Notes: generated from the sequence alone by a model not told the origin. DNA of 12,831 nucleotides from SCTG01 sp964384595 (GCA_964384595.1 CAYLLY010000052.1:1-12831); one strand, 5' to 3'. Shown: positions 4,131-11,718, counted from the stretch's first letter. A program made the numbers and translations.

Positions 4131-5114
4131 TTACCATCTAATAAGCGCCGTGCCCCAGGTGATGCCGCCGCCGATCGTCGCCAGACAGACGAGATCGCCG
4201 GGTTTGACCTTGCCGGCGCGTACCGCGGCGTCCAGTGTCAGCGGGAGCGCCGAGGAGGACGTGTTGCCGTACCGCTCGATCACGCTGAAGGTCTTGTCCG
4301 CAGGAATGCCCAGCCGTTCCGCCACCTTCTCCAGCAACCGCCCGTTGGCTTGATGGAAGATAAACCGGTCCACGTCCCGGACCGTCAATCCGTGCTCCTT
4401 CAGCGCCTCGGTCACGGCCGTTTCAAGACGGCGCACCGCCACACGGAACAGGCTCGGCCCGCGCATGTGAATCGCGTGCAGTCCCTCAGTCACCGTCTTC
4501 TCGGAGGCAGGCAGCCGCGATCCTCCCGCCGGAATGGTGATCAGATCCGCGCGCGAGCCGTCGGCGTGCAGATCGACCGACAAGACCCCATGGCGCTCAT
4601 CCCCGGCGGCCAGGACCGCGGCGCCCGCTCCATCACCGAAGAGGATCGCCGTGTCTCCGTCCTTGAAATTCAGGTAGCGTGACTTCACCTCGGCCGCGGC
4701 CACCAGCACCCGGTTGGCCTTCCCCAGCCGGATCATGAGATCCCCGACCGACAGCGCATACAGAAATCCCGAGCAGGATGCGGCCAGATCGAAGGCGACC
4801 GCCCGCCTCGCCCCCAGCAAGCGCTGCAGGTGGCAGGCCGCCGCGGGCATCGGTGTATCCGGCGACGTCGTGGAGAGAATGATCGCATCGAGCGCCGTCG
4901 ACGGCATGCTCGCCTCGTCGAGCGCGGCCGTTGCGGCTCGGAGGGTCAGGTCCGATGTGGCCTCGTCCGGCGCCGCCCATCGGCGCTCTCTGATGCCGGT
5001 CCGCCGGTAAATCGCGGCCGGAGTCACGCCGGTGAGGCCGGCCAATTCTTCATTGGTGACGATGCGAGCCGGAACGTATCCGCCCGTCCCGACAATGCGT
5101 GACCGTCGAACCAT
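4131..5114 (-). CDS. fabH: 3-oxoacyl-[acyl-carrier-protein] synthase III (FabH / KAS III)
   Basis: FabH condenses an acyl-CoA primer, usually acetyl-CoA, with malonyl-ACP to start fatty acid synthesis in the cytoplasm. The 327-residue thiolase-fold protein shows the KAS III triad Cys114 (AASCSGFLYA), His254 (FIFHQANGR) and Asn284 (RYGNTSSSALP). It also has the RTGIRERR substrate-binding region (38-45), the FGDGAGAAVL loop and the terminal GGGITWG. Length is close to E. coli FabH (317). The open frame continues 20 codons further upstream, but those codons overlap a consensus promoter (-35 at 5169-5174), so MVRRSRIVGTGGY at 5114 is taken as the start, about 24 nt after the expected transcript start. 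It is not next to other fab genes here, so it may be a second KAS III or serve another acyl primer (inference). The 3' end is duplicated at 1532-1679. Confidence 0.93.
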   Translation of the reverse strand: MVRRSRIVGTGGYVPARIVTNEELAGLTGVTPAAIYRRTGIRERRWAAPDEATSDLTLRAATAALDEASMPSTALDAIILSTTSPDTPMPAAACHLQRLLGARRAVAFDLAASCSGFLYALSVGDLMIRLGKANRVLVAAAEVKSRYLNFKDGDTAILFGDGAGAAVLAAGDERHGVLSVDLHADGSRADLITIPAGGSRLPASEKTVTEGLHAIHMRGPSLFRVAVRRLETAVTEALKEHGLTVRDVDRFIFHQANGRLLEKVAERLGIPADKTFSVIERYGNTSSSALPLTLDAAVRAGKVKPGDLVCLATIGGGITWGTALIRW

Positions 5115-5144
5115 GCGATGATCCCCAGCCGGCGAGAAGAGTGG

Positions 5145-5174
5145 ATTATAGGAACCACGGGCCTGGAGTGTCAA
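5145..5174 (-). promoter_or_regulatory. Consensus sigma-70-type promoter of fabH (TTGACA-18-TATAAT)
   Basis: Both hexamers are perfect on the minus strand: TTGACA at 5169-5174 and TATAAT at 5145-5150, with an 18-nt spacer. The expected start point is near 5138. It rules out the fabH start codon at 5174, which falls inside the -35. Confidence 0.85.
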
Positions 5175-5218
5175 TTTTGCTTGAATTTCGAGCGGTTATT
5201 TGATACAAGTCTCCACTT

Positions 5219-6106
5219 ATGCGGATAAGTCCGTACAAGTTCCTGGCGTTCCTCCTCGCGGGCCTTCTCGTCGGGTGCTCGAGCGCCTCCAAGACGAAGG
5301 ACGCGTCGACCGCGACGCAGGCCGTGGCCAACGCCGACGAGCAGGTCCTCAAGACCGATCCCGTCGAGCGCAACTACGACCCGCACGTCATCATGAAGCG
5401 CGCCGAAGCCTTCTTCGAGAAGGAAGACTACGCCGAGGCCGCCGTGGAATACCAGCACTTCATCGACCTCCACAGGTCGCACATGCTCGCGCCGTATGCC
5501 CAGTATCGCCTGGGCCTCAGCCACTTCAAACAGGTCACCACCCAGGACCGCGATCCCGAGCACGTCCGCCTGACCGTCGAGGCGATGGAGAAATTGCTGA
5601 AGGACTACCCCGGCAGCGCGTACGAACTGGACGCCAAGGCAAAGATCAAGGAAGGCCGCACGCACACCTCCGCGTACGAACTCTATGTGGGCAAGCATTA
5701 CTATCGCCAGACCGCCTACCTGGCGGCCCTGCACCGGTTCGAGCGGGTCATCACCCTCTATCCCGACTCCGACTTCTCGGCTGAAGCGCTGTACTATCTG
5801 GCGAAGACGTACAAAGACATCGGCTCTCCCGAGCGGGCGGTCGAGCACCTCAACGTGCTGCTGACTCATTATCCCAAGTCCAAGATCCGCAAGGAGGGGC
5901 TGACGCTCCTGTCCTCCATCAACGGGAAATCCTTCAAGGATGTGGCGGCCGCCACGTCCGCGCCGACCAAGCCCTCGATCCCACCCCCCTTGCCGTCCGC
6001 TCCCAAGACGCGTTCGTTGACCGGGAAACCGGCTGACCTGCCCCCTTCCAGCGCGAACGGCACCAGCCCCCAGGTCATCACCTGCGGCTTGAATATCAGT
6101 TGTTAG
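5219..6106 (+). CDS. bamD: BamD/YfiO-like outer-membrane TPR lipoprotein
   Basis: This 295-residue lipoprotein has signal peptide 1-19 and lipobox LVGC with the lipidated Cys20; Ser at +2 favours the outer membrane. Residues about 55-235 form TPR-like repeats in the BamD pattern: AEAFFEKEDYAEAAVEYQHF (62-81), a helix pair with RDPEHVRLTVEAMEKLLKDYPGS, then GKHYYRQTAYLAALHRFERV (158-177) with TLYPDSDF and ALYYLAKTYKDIGSPERA. BamD helps the Bam complex insert beta-barrel proteins (family knowledge). It is longer than E. coli BamD (245) by a Pro/Ser-rich tail (245-290) ending in two cysteines, CGLNISC. The start is supported by signal-peptide geometry; no clear RBS is seen and no convincing promoter (a weak TTGAAT/GATACA pair lies at 5181-5207). 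Its stop lies 3 nt from the stop of the convergent 6110-7288 gene. A different TPR lipoprotein role is possible. Confidence 0.85.
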   Translation: MRISPYKFLAFLLAGLLVGCSSASKTKDASTATQAVANADEQVLKTDPVERNYDPHVIMKRAEAFFEKEDYAEAAVEYQHFIDLHRSHMLAPYAQYRLGLSHFKQVTTQDRDPEHVRLTVEAMEKLLKDYPGSAYELDAKAKIKEGRTHTSAYELYVGKHYYRQTAYLAALHRFERVITLYPDSDFSAEALYYLAKTYKDIGSPERAVEHLNVLLTHYPKSKIRKEGLTLLSSINGKSFKDVAAATSAPTKPSIPPPLPSAPKTRSLTGKPADLPPSSANGTSPQVITCGLNISC

Positions 6107-6109
6107 CCG

Positions 6110-7288
6110 TCAGCTCTTGAACGTCGCCAGGCAGGCGTCTTTCAGGATGTGGGCGAACGAGTCTTTCGCTCCCGCTTGGGCCTTGGCGTAGAAGCTCCGG
6201 TAGGTCTCCCGGCCTTTCAACACGTCGGCATAGAGTTCGAGAATCTGGGGCCTGCGGCGGATCACGCGGTGCGAAATCCGCGGAAACCGGTACAGGGTCC
6301 ACGCCATGCGGGTCGCCACGCGAAACTCGGGATAGAGCTCGTCCGCAACCCGCGCGTCGTAGGCCCGGAGGTCCGGCGCCCCGCCGCCCAGACGGTCCGC
6401 GACGCACGCCGCCCCCATCCGTCCGCTGAGCACCGCATAGTAAATACCCTCCCCCAGCACCGGATCCACCAGGTGCGCGGCGTCGCCGACCAGAAGCGTC
6501 CGGTTCGTCGTCAGCGGCATGCGTTCCATCTCCGCACCTCCGTATAGCGGGATCGGATGGCCGAGGCCGCCGGGGACCTCGATCCCGGTAAGAGCCGGTT
6601 CTCCCCGTACGAATCGCTCGTAGCTCCTTTTCGGATTGAGCCCCGATCCGTGAAACTCGGCGATGCCCACGGAGAGTCTGCCTTCTTTCGGGAAGACCCA
6701 GGCATAGCCCCCCGGCACGACTCCGATGTCCAGCACAATGGCGCCCGCCCCCAGCCTGGACGGGACAGGATGAACGGCGATCTCGCCTTCGACGGCGCCC
6801 CACAAGCGCCCGCGGCGCCCGGGAAACAGCGATCGGGCGACAAGGCTGTTGGCTCCGTCGGCGCCCACAAGGGCGCGTGCCCGGTACCGGCCGCGCTCCG
6901 TCTCCACCTCCACCCCCCCGGCGTCTTCACGGAGGGCGAGCGCGCGCTCGTGCTCACACACCTGCGCCCCGGCCTCCCGCGCCTTCCGGACGAGGTACGC
7001 ATCGAAGCGGGCACGCATGACCATGTAGGCGATCGGGTCGGGCGAGGCGATCTCGAAGGTCTCCACGCCGGCAAATTGGAAGCGGACTCTGCGGATGGTG
7101 TCTTCGACGACTGCGTGGTAGTCGGGCTCCAGCAGGCGGTCGATGCGGGCCGACAGCCCTCCCCCGCACACCTTGTAACGGGGATGCGTCTTCCACTCGA
7201 GCCCCAGAACGGAGAAACCGGCACGCGCCAGCTCGCCGGCGGCGACGGCCCCGGCCGGCCCCATGCCCACGACGATGGCGTCGTACAT
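6110..7288 (-). CDS. Geranylgeranyl reductase-family FAD-dependent oxidoreductase
   Basis: This 392-residue flavoprotein probably reduces double bonds of an isoprenoid chain. The FAD-binding Rossmann motif GMGPAG is at residues 8-13. KVCGGGLS (39-46) is the cysteine/glycine signature of geranylgeranyl reductases, VGADGANSLVAR (141-152) the DG motif, and GGYAWVFPK (193-201) and LLVGDAAHLVDPVLGEGI (265-282) further family hallmarks. Related enzymes act on chlorophyll phytyl chains, archaeal lipids or menaquinone side chains; the substrate cannot be told here, and a quinone side chain is a reasonable guess for a respiring bacterium. It is the last gene of the cytochrome c maturation operon: its ATG follows the ccdA TGA with no spacer, implying translational coupling. 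No terminator is visible, because the convergent lipoprotein gene begins 3 nt beyond its stop. Confidence 0.85.
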   Translation of the reverse strand: MYDAIVVGMGPAGAVAAGELARAGFSVLGLEWKTHPRYKVCGGGLSARIDRLLEPDYHAVVEDTIRRVRFQFAGVETFEIASPDPIAYMVMRARFDAYLVRKAREAGAQVCEHERALALREDAGGVEVETERGRYRARALVGADGANSLVARSLFPGRRGRLWGAVEGEIAVHPVPSRLGAGAIVLDIGVVPGGYAWVFPKEGRLSVGIAEFHGSGLNPKRSYERFVRGEPALTGIEVPGGLGHPIPLYGGAEMERMPLTTNRTLLVGDAAHLVDPVLGEGIYYAVLSGRMGAACVADRLGGGAPDLRAYDARVADELYPEFRVATRMAWTLYRFPRISHRVIRRRPQILELYADVLKGRETYRSFYAKAQAGAKDSFAHILKDACLATFKS

Positions 7289-8029
7289 TCAGAAGTACCA
7301 GCCGATCCCCCGCCGTTCGAGCTCGCCGGTGATGAGCGCCAAGCTGTTCGTGTAGAGCATGACCCCGACCAGGATGAGAAAGACCCCGCTGGCGACGGAG
7401 ATGGCGTACATGTAGTTGCGGATTTTCTTGAAGTAGTGGATGAAGGGGCCCACGGAAAGGGCGATAGCGAAAAGAGGCAGCCCTATGCCCAACGAGTAAC
7501 TGGACAAGAGCTTCACACCGGTCAGCATCGAATCGTTGGTTCCGGCGAGCATGAGAATGGTTCCTAGGATCGGCCCCACGCACGGCGTCCATCCCGCAGC
7601 GAACGCCATTCCGACGAGCAATGAGCCGATGTGGCCGGCCGGACGGCTTTGAAAGTGAATCCGCTTCTCGGCCATGAGGAAATTGAGCTTCAGTACACCC
7701 ATGACGTACAGGCCGAATATCACGATCAGGACTCCGCCCGCCTTCCGCATGAAATCCTGGTAGGTGGTCAGCAGTTGCCCGACCAGGCTGGCCGAGGCGC
7801 CGAAGGCGACGAACACGGCGGTCAGACCGAGGATAAAAAACAGGGAGTTCAGTATGATGGTCACGCGAACCCGACTCCGATCCGCCTGACTCGTCAACTC
7901 CTCGAGGGTCAAGCCGGTGATATAGATGAGGTACGACGGCACAAGCGGGAGCACACAGGGGGACACGAAAGACAGGAAACCAGCGGCGAAAGCGATGAAG
8001 AGGGTGATGTCGGGTGCCTGATCGAACAT
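7289..8029 (-). CDS. ccdA: CcdA-type thiol-disulfide transporter (DsbD transmembrane domain family)
   Basis: This 246-residue inner-membrane protein carries electrons from cytoplasmic thioredoxin to periplasmic thioredoxin-like proteins. It has about six transmembrane spans. The paired redox cysteines sit in the two pseudo-symmetric motifs SPCVLPLVPSYL (Cys25) and WTPCVGPILG (Cys150), as expected for CcdA. Other spans include residues 58-78, 98-114 and a C-terminal one near VASGVFLILVGVMLY. It lacks the extra periplasmic domains of full DsbD. The ATG at 8029 lies 2 nt after the stop of the thioredoxin lipoprotein gene, and the next gene abuts its stop. Its likely partners are the two thioredoxin-fold proteins encoded immediately upstream in the operon. 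Confidence 0.92.
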   Translation of the reverse strand: MFDQAPDITLFIAFAAGFLSFVSPCVLPLVPSYLIYITGLTLEELTSQADRSRVRVTIILNSLFFILGLTAVFVAFGASASLVGQLLTTYQDFMRKAGGVLIVIFGLYVMGVLKLNFLMAEKRIHFQSRPAGHIGSLLVGMAFAAGWTPCVGPILGTILMLAGTNDSMLTGVKLLSSYSLGIGLPLFAIALSVGPFIHYFKKIRNYMYAISVASGVFLILVGVMLYTNSLALITGELERRGIGWYF

Positions 8030-8031
8030 GT

Positions 8032-8604
8032 TCAGCGTATCTTCAAGAGTTTCTGAATGCCGTCCCGCGCCTCGGGCTCCTGCCAGTCGCGCGCCCCGAA
8101 GATCTGGTGCGTGATCATTCCCCGGCGATCGACCAGAAACGTCACCGGCAAGGTCCGCACGCCGTACAGGCGCAGCACCACCGCATCGGGGTCGTGCGCG
8201 ATCGTGAAGCTCAACTCCAACGCATCCCGGAAGGGCCGGGTCACCGCGGCCCCTTCGGGATCAGAAGAGATCGCAAGGATCGCGAACCCCTGCCGACGGT
8301 ACTCGCGGTAGAGCCGCTCCATCGCGGGCATCTCCACCTTGCACGGGCCGCACCACGTCGCCCAAAAGTTGAGAAAGACGACATGGCCGCGATAGTCGGA
8401 CAGCCGCACTTCCCGGCCGTCGAGCGTGGAGAGGACAAAATCCGGAGCCAGGTGGCCGACGCGCGGAGCCTCGGTGAGGACGGGGATGGCCTGCATGGCG
8501 CCGTAGCCGGTCGCCCCGCTCTCGGGCGCACTGTCACAGGAAACGAAGGCGGCCACAACGAGTAGGCAGACGAAAAGATGCTGCGCGAATCGAGGCCCCG
8601 GCAC
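8032..8604 (-). CDS. TlpA-like thioredoxin-fold lipoprotein
   Basis: This 190-residue periplasmic thiol-disulfide protein belongs to the TlpA/ResA/AhpC-TSA group. It has a signal peptide with lipobox FVSC and lipidated Cys23. Asp at +2 would keep it on the inner membrane by the E. coli Lol rule (inference for this organism). The redox site is WCGPC (84-88), preceded by VVFLNFWAT; the cis-proline is in RTLPVTFLVD (Pro153). The start is GTG at 8604, 3 nt after the preceding TAA. No ATG upstream of the lipobox is in frame, and the signal peptide supports the GTG. Together with the anchored homologue encoded just before it, this gives two thioredoxin-fold proteins in one cytochrome c operon. One may reduce apocytochrome thiols and the other a partner or another substrate; which does which cannot be read from the sequence. 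Confidence 0.88.
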   Translation of the reverse strand: MPGPRFAQHLFVCLLVVAAFVSCDSAPESGATGYGAMQAIPVLTEAPRVGHLAPDFVLSTLDGREVRLSDYRGHVVFLNFWATWCGPCKVEMPAMERLYREYRRQGFAILAISSDPEGAAVTRPFRDALELSFTIAHDPDAVVLRLYGVRTLPVTFLVDRRGMITHQIFGARDWQEPEARDGIQKLLKIR

Positions 8605-8607
8605 AAT

Positions 8608-9225
8608 TTAGTCAGCCTTGACGGATTTGCGCTGCTTCTGCAGAAGCCGGACGATGGTCTCCATGCTTTCGGGCCTGGTCCAGTCTCGTGGGCCGATGAC
8701 CTTCTCCCGCAGGACGCCGTTCTGATCGATGATGTACGTTTCCGGCACACCCATCAGCTTGTACCGCTTGTCGGTCTGTCCCCAGGAATCCGTGAGGATC
8801 GGAAAGGTGAGCTTCATGTTCTCGATGAAGGGCGGGATCTCCTTCGTCGTCGTGACCCGGTCCATGCTGATCGCCAGCATGACGAAGTCTTCCTGCTTGA
8901 GGTTGTCCCAGAGCACCTGCATCGAGGGCATCTCTTCCTTGCAGGGTTTGCACCAGGTCGCCCAAAAGTTCAGGAAGATGACCTTGCCGCGGTAGGCGGA
9001 CAGGCGCTGGTTCTTCCCCTGCAGGTCTGGCAGACTGAAGTCGGGCGCGTTCATGCCCACGACGAGCGGCTCGTACTTCGAGCTCTGCATCCAGACGACG
9101 CCGAACGCCAGCGCAAGGATGGCAAACCCGCCCAATATGACGACCAGCCGGCGGCGAGCCGACACGGGCTTCGCGGCGACGGGCGGCGTGCCTGCGGTAT
9201 CGAGCGCGACGTTCGGATCAGGCAT
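8608..9225 (-). CDS. resA: ResA-like membrane-anchored thioredoxin-fold protein
   Basis: This 205-residue thiol-disulfide oxidoreductase should reduce the CXXCH disulfide of apocytochrome c before heme attachment. Residues 1-25 are cytoplasmic and end in RRR. An uncleaved transmembrane anchor spans about 26-46, and the thioredoxin fold about 55-195. The active site is WCKPC (91-95) after IFLNFWAT, with the cis-proline at Pro161 in GVPETYIID. ResA of Bacillus has WCEPC; a basic residue in that position may shift the redox potential (inference). The ATG at 9225 overlaps the end of resC by 8 nt, so the two are translationally coupled. Adjacent resC, resB and ccdA define a System II set. Confidence 0.88.
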   Translation of the reverse strand: MPDPNVALDTAGTPPVAAKPVSARRRLVVILGGFAILALAFGVVWMQSSKYEPLVVGMNAPDFSLPDLQGKNQRLSAYRGKVIFLNFWATWCKPCKEEMPSMQVLWDNLKQEDFVMLAISMDRVTTTKEIPPFIENMKLTFPILTDSWGQTDKRYKLMGVPETYIIDQNGVLREKVIGPRDWTRPESMETIVRLLQKQRKSVKAD

Positions 9226-10126
9226 AGGCGTGGAGCCCCGACAGCAGGAAGTTCACGCCCCAGAAGCAGAAGATGACCATCCCGAAGCCGAAGATCTGGT
9301 AGAGCGCGGCGCGATGCCCCTCCCACCCCCGGTTCATCCGGGCATGAATGTACGCGCCGTAGATCAGCCACACGATCAGCGACCACGTCTCCTTGGGGTC
9401 CCAGGACCAGTACCCGCCCCACGCGTAGTTGGCCCACATGGCTCCCAGGATGATCCCGAAGGCCAGCATCGGGAATCCGACCATGACCGCCTTGTAGCCC
9501 AGCTCGTCGAGCTTCTCCAGGCTCGGGAACGTGTCGCTGATCGTCCCCCGGCGTCCCAGGCGTTCCGCACGCTCCTTCAGCAGATACATCACGCCCAAGC
9601 CGCCGGCCATCGCGAAGGCCGCGTAGCTGGTCAGCGTGATGGACACGTGGATGTAAATCCAGTAGCTGTTCAACGCGGGCACCAGCGGCTCCGCGACCTG
9701 GTAGCGATAGGGCAGCAGCGAGGCGGCTCCCATCGCGATGAACCCGACCGAGACCACAAAGGCGCCGATGGCCTTGATCCCATACTTCAGTTCGAGCAGC
9801 AGGTAGCCGGCGATGATCGCGAATGACACGTACGCCATCGCCTCGAACTGATTGGACCAGGGCGCGAACGTCCCGGAAATCTGCATGCGCTCGTAGGCGC
9901 GGGTGCCGAGGGCCAGGCCGTTCACGATGAGGCCGAAGAACGTGACCCAGGTCGCCAGTTGTCCAAGCGGTTGCGCCCAGCCGCTGTCCTCCGACGGCGC
10001 AGAAGAATGGCCCGCCATGGCCGGTTGGAGCGCCTTCCGCGACGCGAGGAGATAGCTGAAATACAGCCCCAGGGCCGCCAGATAGAGCCAGAAGGTCACA
10101 TCAAAGAGAAACAGCGATCGAAACAT
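9218..10126 (-). CDS. resC: Cytochrome c biogenesis protein ResC/CcsA type (often annotated CcsB), WWD domain
   Basis: This 302-residue polytopic membrane protein carries heme to the outer face of the membrane and, with ResB, forms the System II heme-cytochrome c synthase. The tryptophan-rich WWD signature WGGYWSWDPKETWSL is at 236-250. Conserved histidines likely to bind heme lie at His160 (IYIHVSITLTSYAAF), His261 (YIHARMNRGWEGHR) and His299 near the C-terminus. About eight transmembrane spans are visible. Naming differs by source: the WWD protein is CcsA in plants, ResC in Bacillus and CcsB in some databases. AAAGGAA lies about 7 nt before the ATG, a good RBS. A 31-nt A/T-rich spacer separates it from resB, the only sizeable gap in the operon. 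Confidence 0.93.
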   Translation of the reverse strand: MFRSLFLFDVTFWLYLAALGLYFSYLLASRKALQPAMAGHSSAPSEDSGWAQPLGQLATWVTFFGLIVNGLALGTRAYERMQISGTFAPWSNQFEAMAYVSFAIIAGYLLLELKYGIKAIGAFVVSVGFIAMGAASLLPYRYQVAEPLVPALNSYWIYIHVSITLTSYAAFAMAGGLGVMYLLKERAERLGRRGTISDTFPSLEKLDELGYKAVMVGFPMLAFGIILGAMWANYAWGGYWSWDPKETWSLIVWLIYGAYIHARMNRGWEGHRAALYQIFGFGMVIFCFWGVNFLLSGLHAYA

Positions 10127-10151
10127 ATCCCGTTCCTTTCAGCTATTATCT

Positions 10152-10162
10152 ATTATATTATA
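10152..10162 (-). promoter_or_regulatory. Overlapping TATAAT pair in the resB-resC junction
   Basis: Two TATAAT hexamers share one base (10157-10162 and 10152-10157, minus strand) across the resB stop in otherwise G+C-rich DNA. No good -35 is seen 16-19 nt upstream. It might be a weak internal promoter for resC onward or just an A/T-rich junction. Confidence 0.2.
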
Positions 10163-11579
10163 CGGCCCGGCTGCCGTGCGCTTTGAGGCGCTCGGTGAAC
10201 CGCGCGAATTCGCGATCGAAATCGATCTGCCCCTTGTAGGCCGTGCCGCCGACGTAGACCGTCACGCCCTGCTGCCCGGACACGACCTTGGCCCACACCC
10301 GGCGATGATAGATGACCGCCGAGAGTGTTACGCCCACGACCAGCAGCGTCGAGCCGACCCAGACAATGAGCACGCCGGGATCCTTGGCGATCTGCAGGCC
10401 GGTGAACTTCTTGGTGAGATAGCCGGTCAGCTCGAATTTGTACTTGGAGCCCTGAATGTCGAACAGATCCGGGTAGTTGTAGAAGATCCAGGGCGTCGAG
10501 ATTGCCTGCTCGTTTTCCGTAATGGCGAGCTTGATGGCGGGATTCTCGTGCTCGACCGTCTTCGAATAGACGCGCTTGTCCTTCGCGTCGAACCCGAAGT
10601 CGCCCACGAAGTCGGTCAATTGCAGCTTGAGCCCCAAATCCTTGAGCACGGCTTCCTTCCGCCAGTCCAGAATGGCCTCGCCGACCACCTTGTCCGTCGC
10701 CTTCTCCCGCACCACCACCCGCGCCTTTTCGACGCGGTCCCACGAATCGCCGTAGCTGGACTGGTAGAACCAGATGCCTTTGTACACCAGCGGATCGTTG
10801 ACGGTGATCGTCTTGGTCAGCTTGCTCTCGCCGTTCTCGATCACCGTCAGCGTGCTGTTATAGGACTTGACCGCGCCGTTGTCGTAGTAGTCGATCCAGA
10901 ACTTGTCCACGTGGAGATCGAATTTGCCCTGCGGGATGTGATAGGTCTCGCCTTCCAGGCAGACGCCGAAATCGCGGAACCCTAGGACGTTGCCGAGAAT
11001 GCCCCCGATCACGATGACCGTCACGCTGAGGTGCGCCACGTGCGCCGCGACCCGCCCCATGATCCCCTTCGTCGCGTAGAGCGTCGTCTCCGTGTCGCCC
11101 CTGTTCACCAGCACGCGGTACCCGCGCTCGGCAAAGGCCAGCGCCATGTCCTCGGTGACGCGGCCCCGCTCCGAGGCGAGGTCCACCGTGGCCGATCGCT
11201 TGAGGTTTTGGATGAACTGGGCCGTGACGTTGACCTTGTCCTGCCTGATCGAGCGCCAGATCGCCGGGAACCGTTGGTGGAAGCAGGTCAGGGAATTGAT
11301 GCAGAGCAGGACGAGGATCGTCGAGAAGTACCACGTGTGGTAGATGTCGATGAAGCCCAGCTTGACGAACCACCAGTAGGCGGTCTCGCCGTATTCCTTG
11401 ATGTAGACTTCCGGCCGCTCGCCCTGCTGGATGACCGTCCCGATCGTCGACAGGATGGCCATCGTGATCATCAGGAAAATGGCCAGCTTCAGCGAGCTGA
11501 AGAACTCGGCGAGGGCGTCGCCGAACTCCTTGAAAGTGAACGGCTTGGCCGTTTCGGTCTCTTTCGTGACGGCGTCCAT
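10158..11579 (-). CDS. resB: Cytochrome c biogenesis protein ResB (Ccs1 type)
   Basis: ResB is the partner of ResC in the System II heme-cytochrome c synthase and presents apocytochrome and heme at the periplasmic side. The 473-residue form has transmembrane spans at about 31-51 (LKLAIFLMITMAILSTIGTV), 83-100, 182-200 and 402-424, with a large periplasmic domain between the third and fourth, as in the ResB family. GTVIQQ in the first span, the CINSLTC stretch of the second, and a VAHLSVTVIVIGG third span are typical. The frame opens 12 codons earlier (11615), but that ATG overlaps the -10 of a strong promoter (11614-11619), so it would lie before the transcript start. The ATG at 11579 (MDAVTKETET) is preferred. 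No strong RBS precedes either. First gene of the six-gene operon. Confidence 0.9.
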   Translation of the reverse strand: MDAVTKETETAKPFTFKEFGDALAEFFSSLKLAIFLMITMAILSTIGTVIQQGERPEVYIKEYGETAYWWFVKLGFIDIYHTWYFSTILVLLCINSLTCFHQRFPAIWRSIRQDKVNVTAQFIQNLKRSATVDLASERGRVTEDMALAFAERGYRVLVNRGDTETTLYATKGIMGRVAAHVAHLSVTVIVIGGILGNVLGFRDFGVCLEGETYHIPQGKFDLHVDKFWIDYYDNGAVKSYNSTLTVIENGESKLTKTITVNDPLVYKGIWFYQSSYGDSWDRVEKARVVVREKATDKVVGEAILDWRKEAVLKDLGLKLQLTDFVGDFGFDAKDKRVYSKTVEHENPAIKLAITENEQAISTPWIFYNYPDLFDIQGSKYKFELTGYLTKKFTGLQIAKDPGVLIVWVGSTLLVVGVTLSAVIYHRRVWAKVVSGQQGVTVYVGGTAYKGQIDFDREFARFTERLKAHGSRAV

Positions 11580-11613
11580 CTCGCGTATCGTCCGTGATTG
11601 GAAAAATCGTTTC

Positions 11614-11643
11614 ATCGTACAGGTGTGCTGCGCGCACTGTCAA
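11614..11643 (-). promoter_or_regulatory. Promoter of the resB operon (TTGACA-18-TACGAT)
   Basis: On the minus strand TTGACA (11638-11643) and TACGAT (11614-11619, 4/6) are 18 nt apart. The expected start is near 11607, giving a leader of about 28 nt to the ATG at 11579. It excludes the longer resB start at 11615. Confidence 0.7.
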
Positions 11644-11688
11644 GCACTTCAAGGCCGGCTCGTCCTCCCGAAAAGACCGACTTTCTCC

Positions 11689-11718
11689 TTGACAAACGAG
11701 GACTTCCCTCGTTACCCT
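11689..11718 (+). promoter_or_regulatory. Promoter of metK (TTGACA-18-TACCCT)
   Basis: A perfect -35 TTGACA (11689-11694) and TACCCT (11713-11718, keeping the key TA...T) lie 18 nt apart, back to back with the resB promoter. The leader would be about 60 nt. I looked for SAM- and SAH-riboswitch cores in it and saw none. Confidence 0.55.

Larger units (their letters stand above)
1532..4279. mobile_element. Candidate island between duplicated fabH 3' ends
   Basis: The interval is bounded by the fabH tail fragment (1532-1679) and the tail of intact fabH (4131-4279), both in the same orientation. Inside are three accessory genes, two attC-type sites and repeat blocks. Direct duplication of a gene's 3' end around foreign DNA is what site-specific integration into that 3' end leaves. 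The longest identical run between the copies, 23 bp, lies almost at the inner limit of homology (1653-1675 and 4252-4274), where a crossover core would be. No integrase gene is present, so the element would be a remnant, or the duplication may have another cause. Confidence 0.35.

Noticed and set aside
5171..5869. Minus-strand open frame of 232 codons opposite the BamD-like gene
   Set aside because: Shadow of a G+C-rich gene. The plus-strand frame has a lipobox and TPR pattern.
6557..7567. Plus-strand open frame of 336 codons
   Set aside because: Antisense to the geranylgeranyl-reductase-family gene and the end of ccdA, with no coherent domain.
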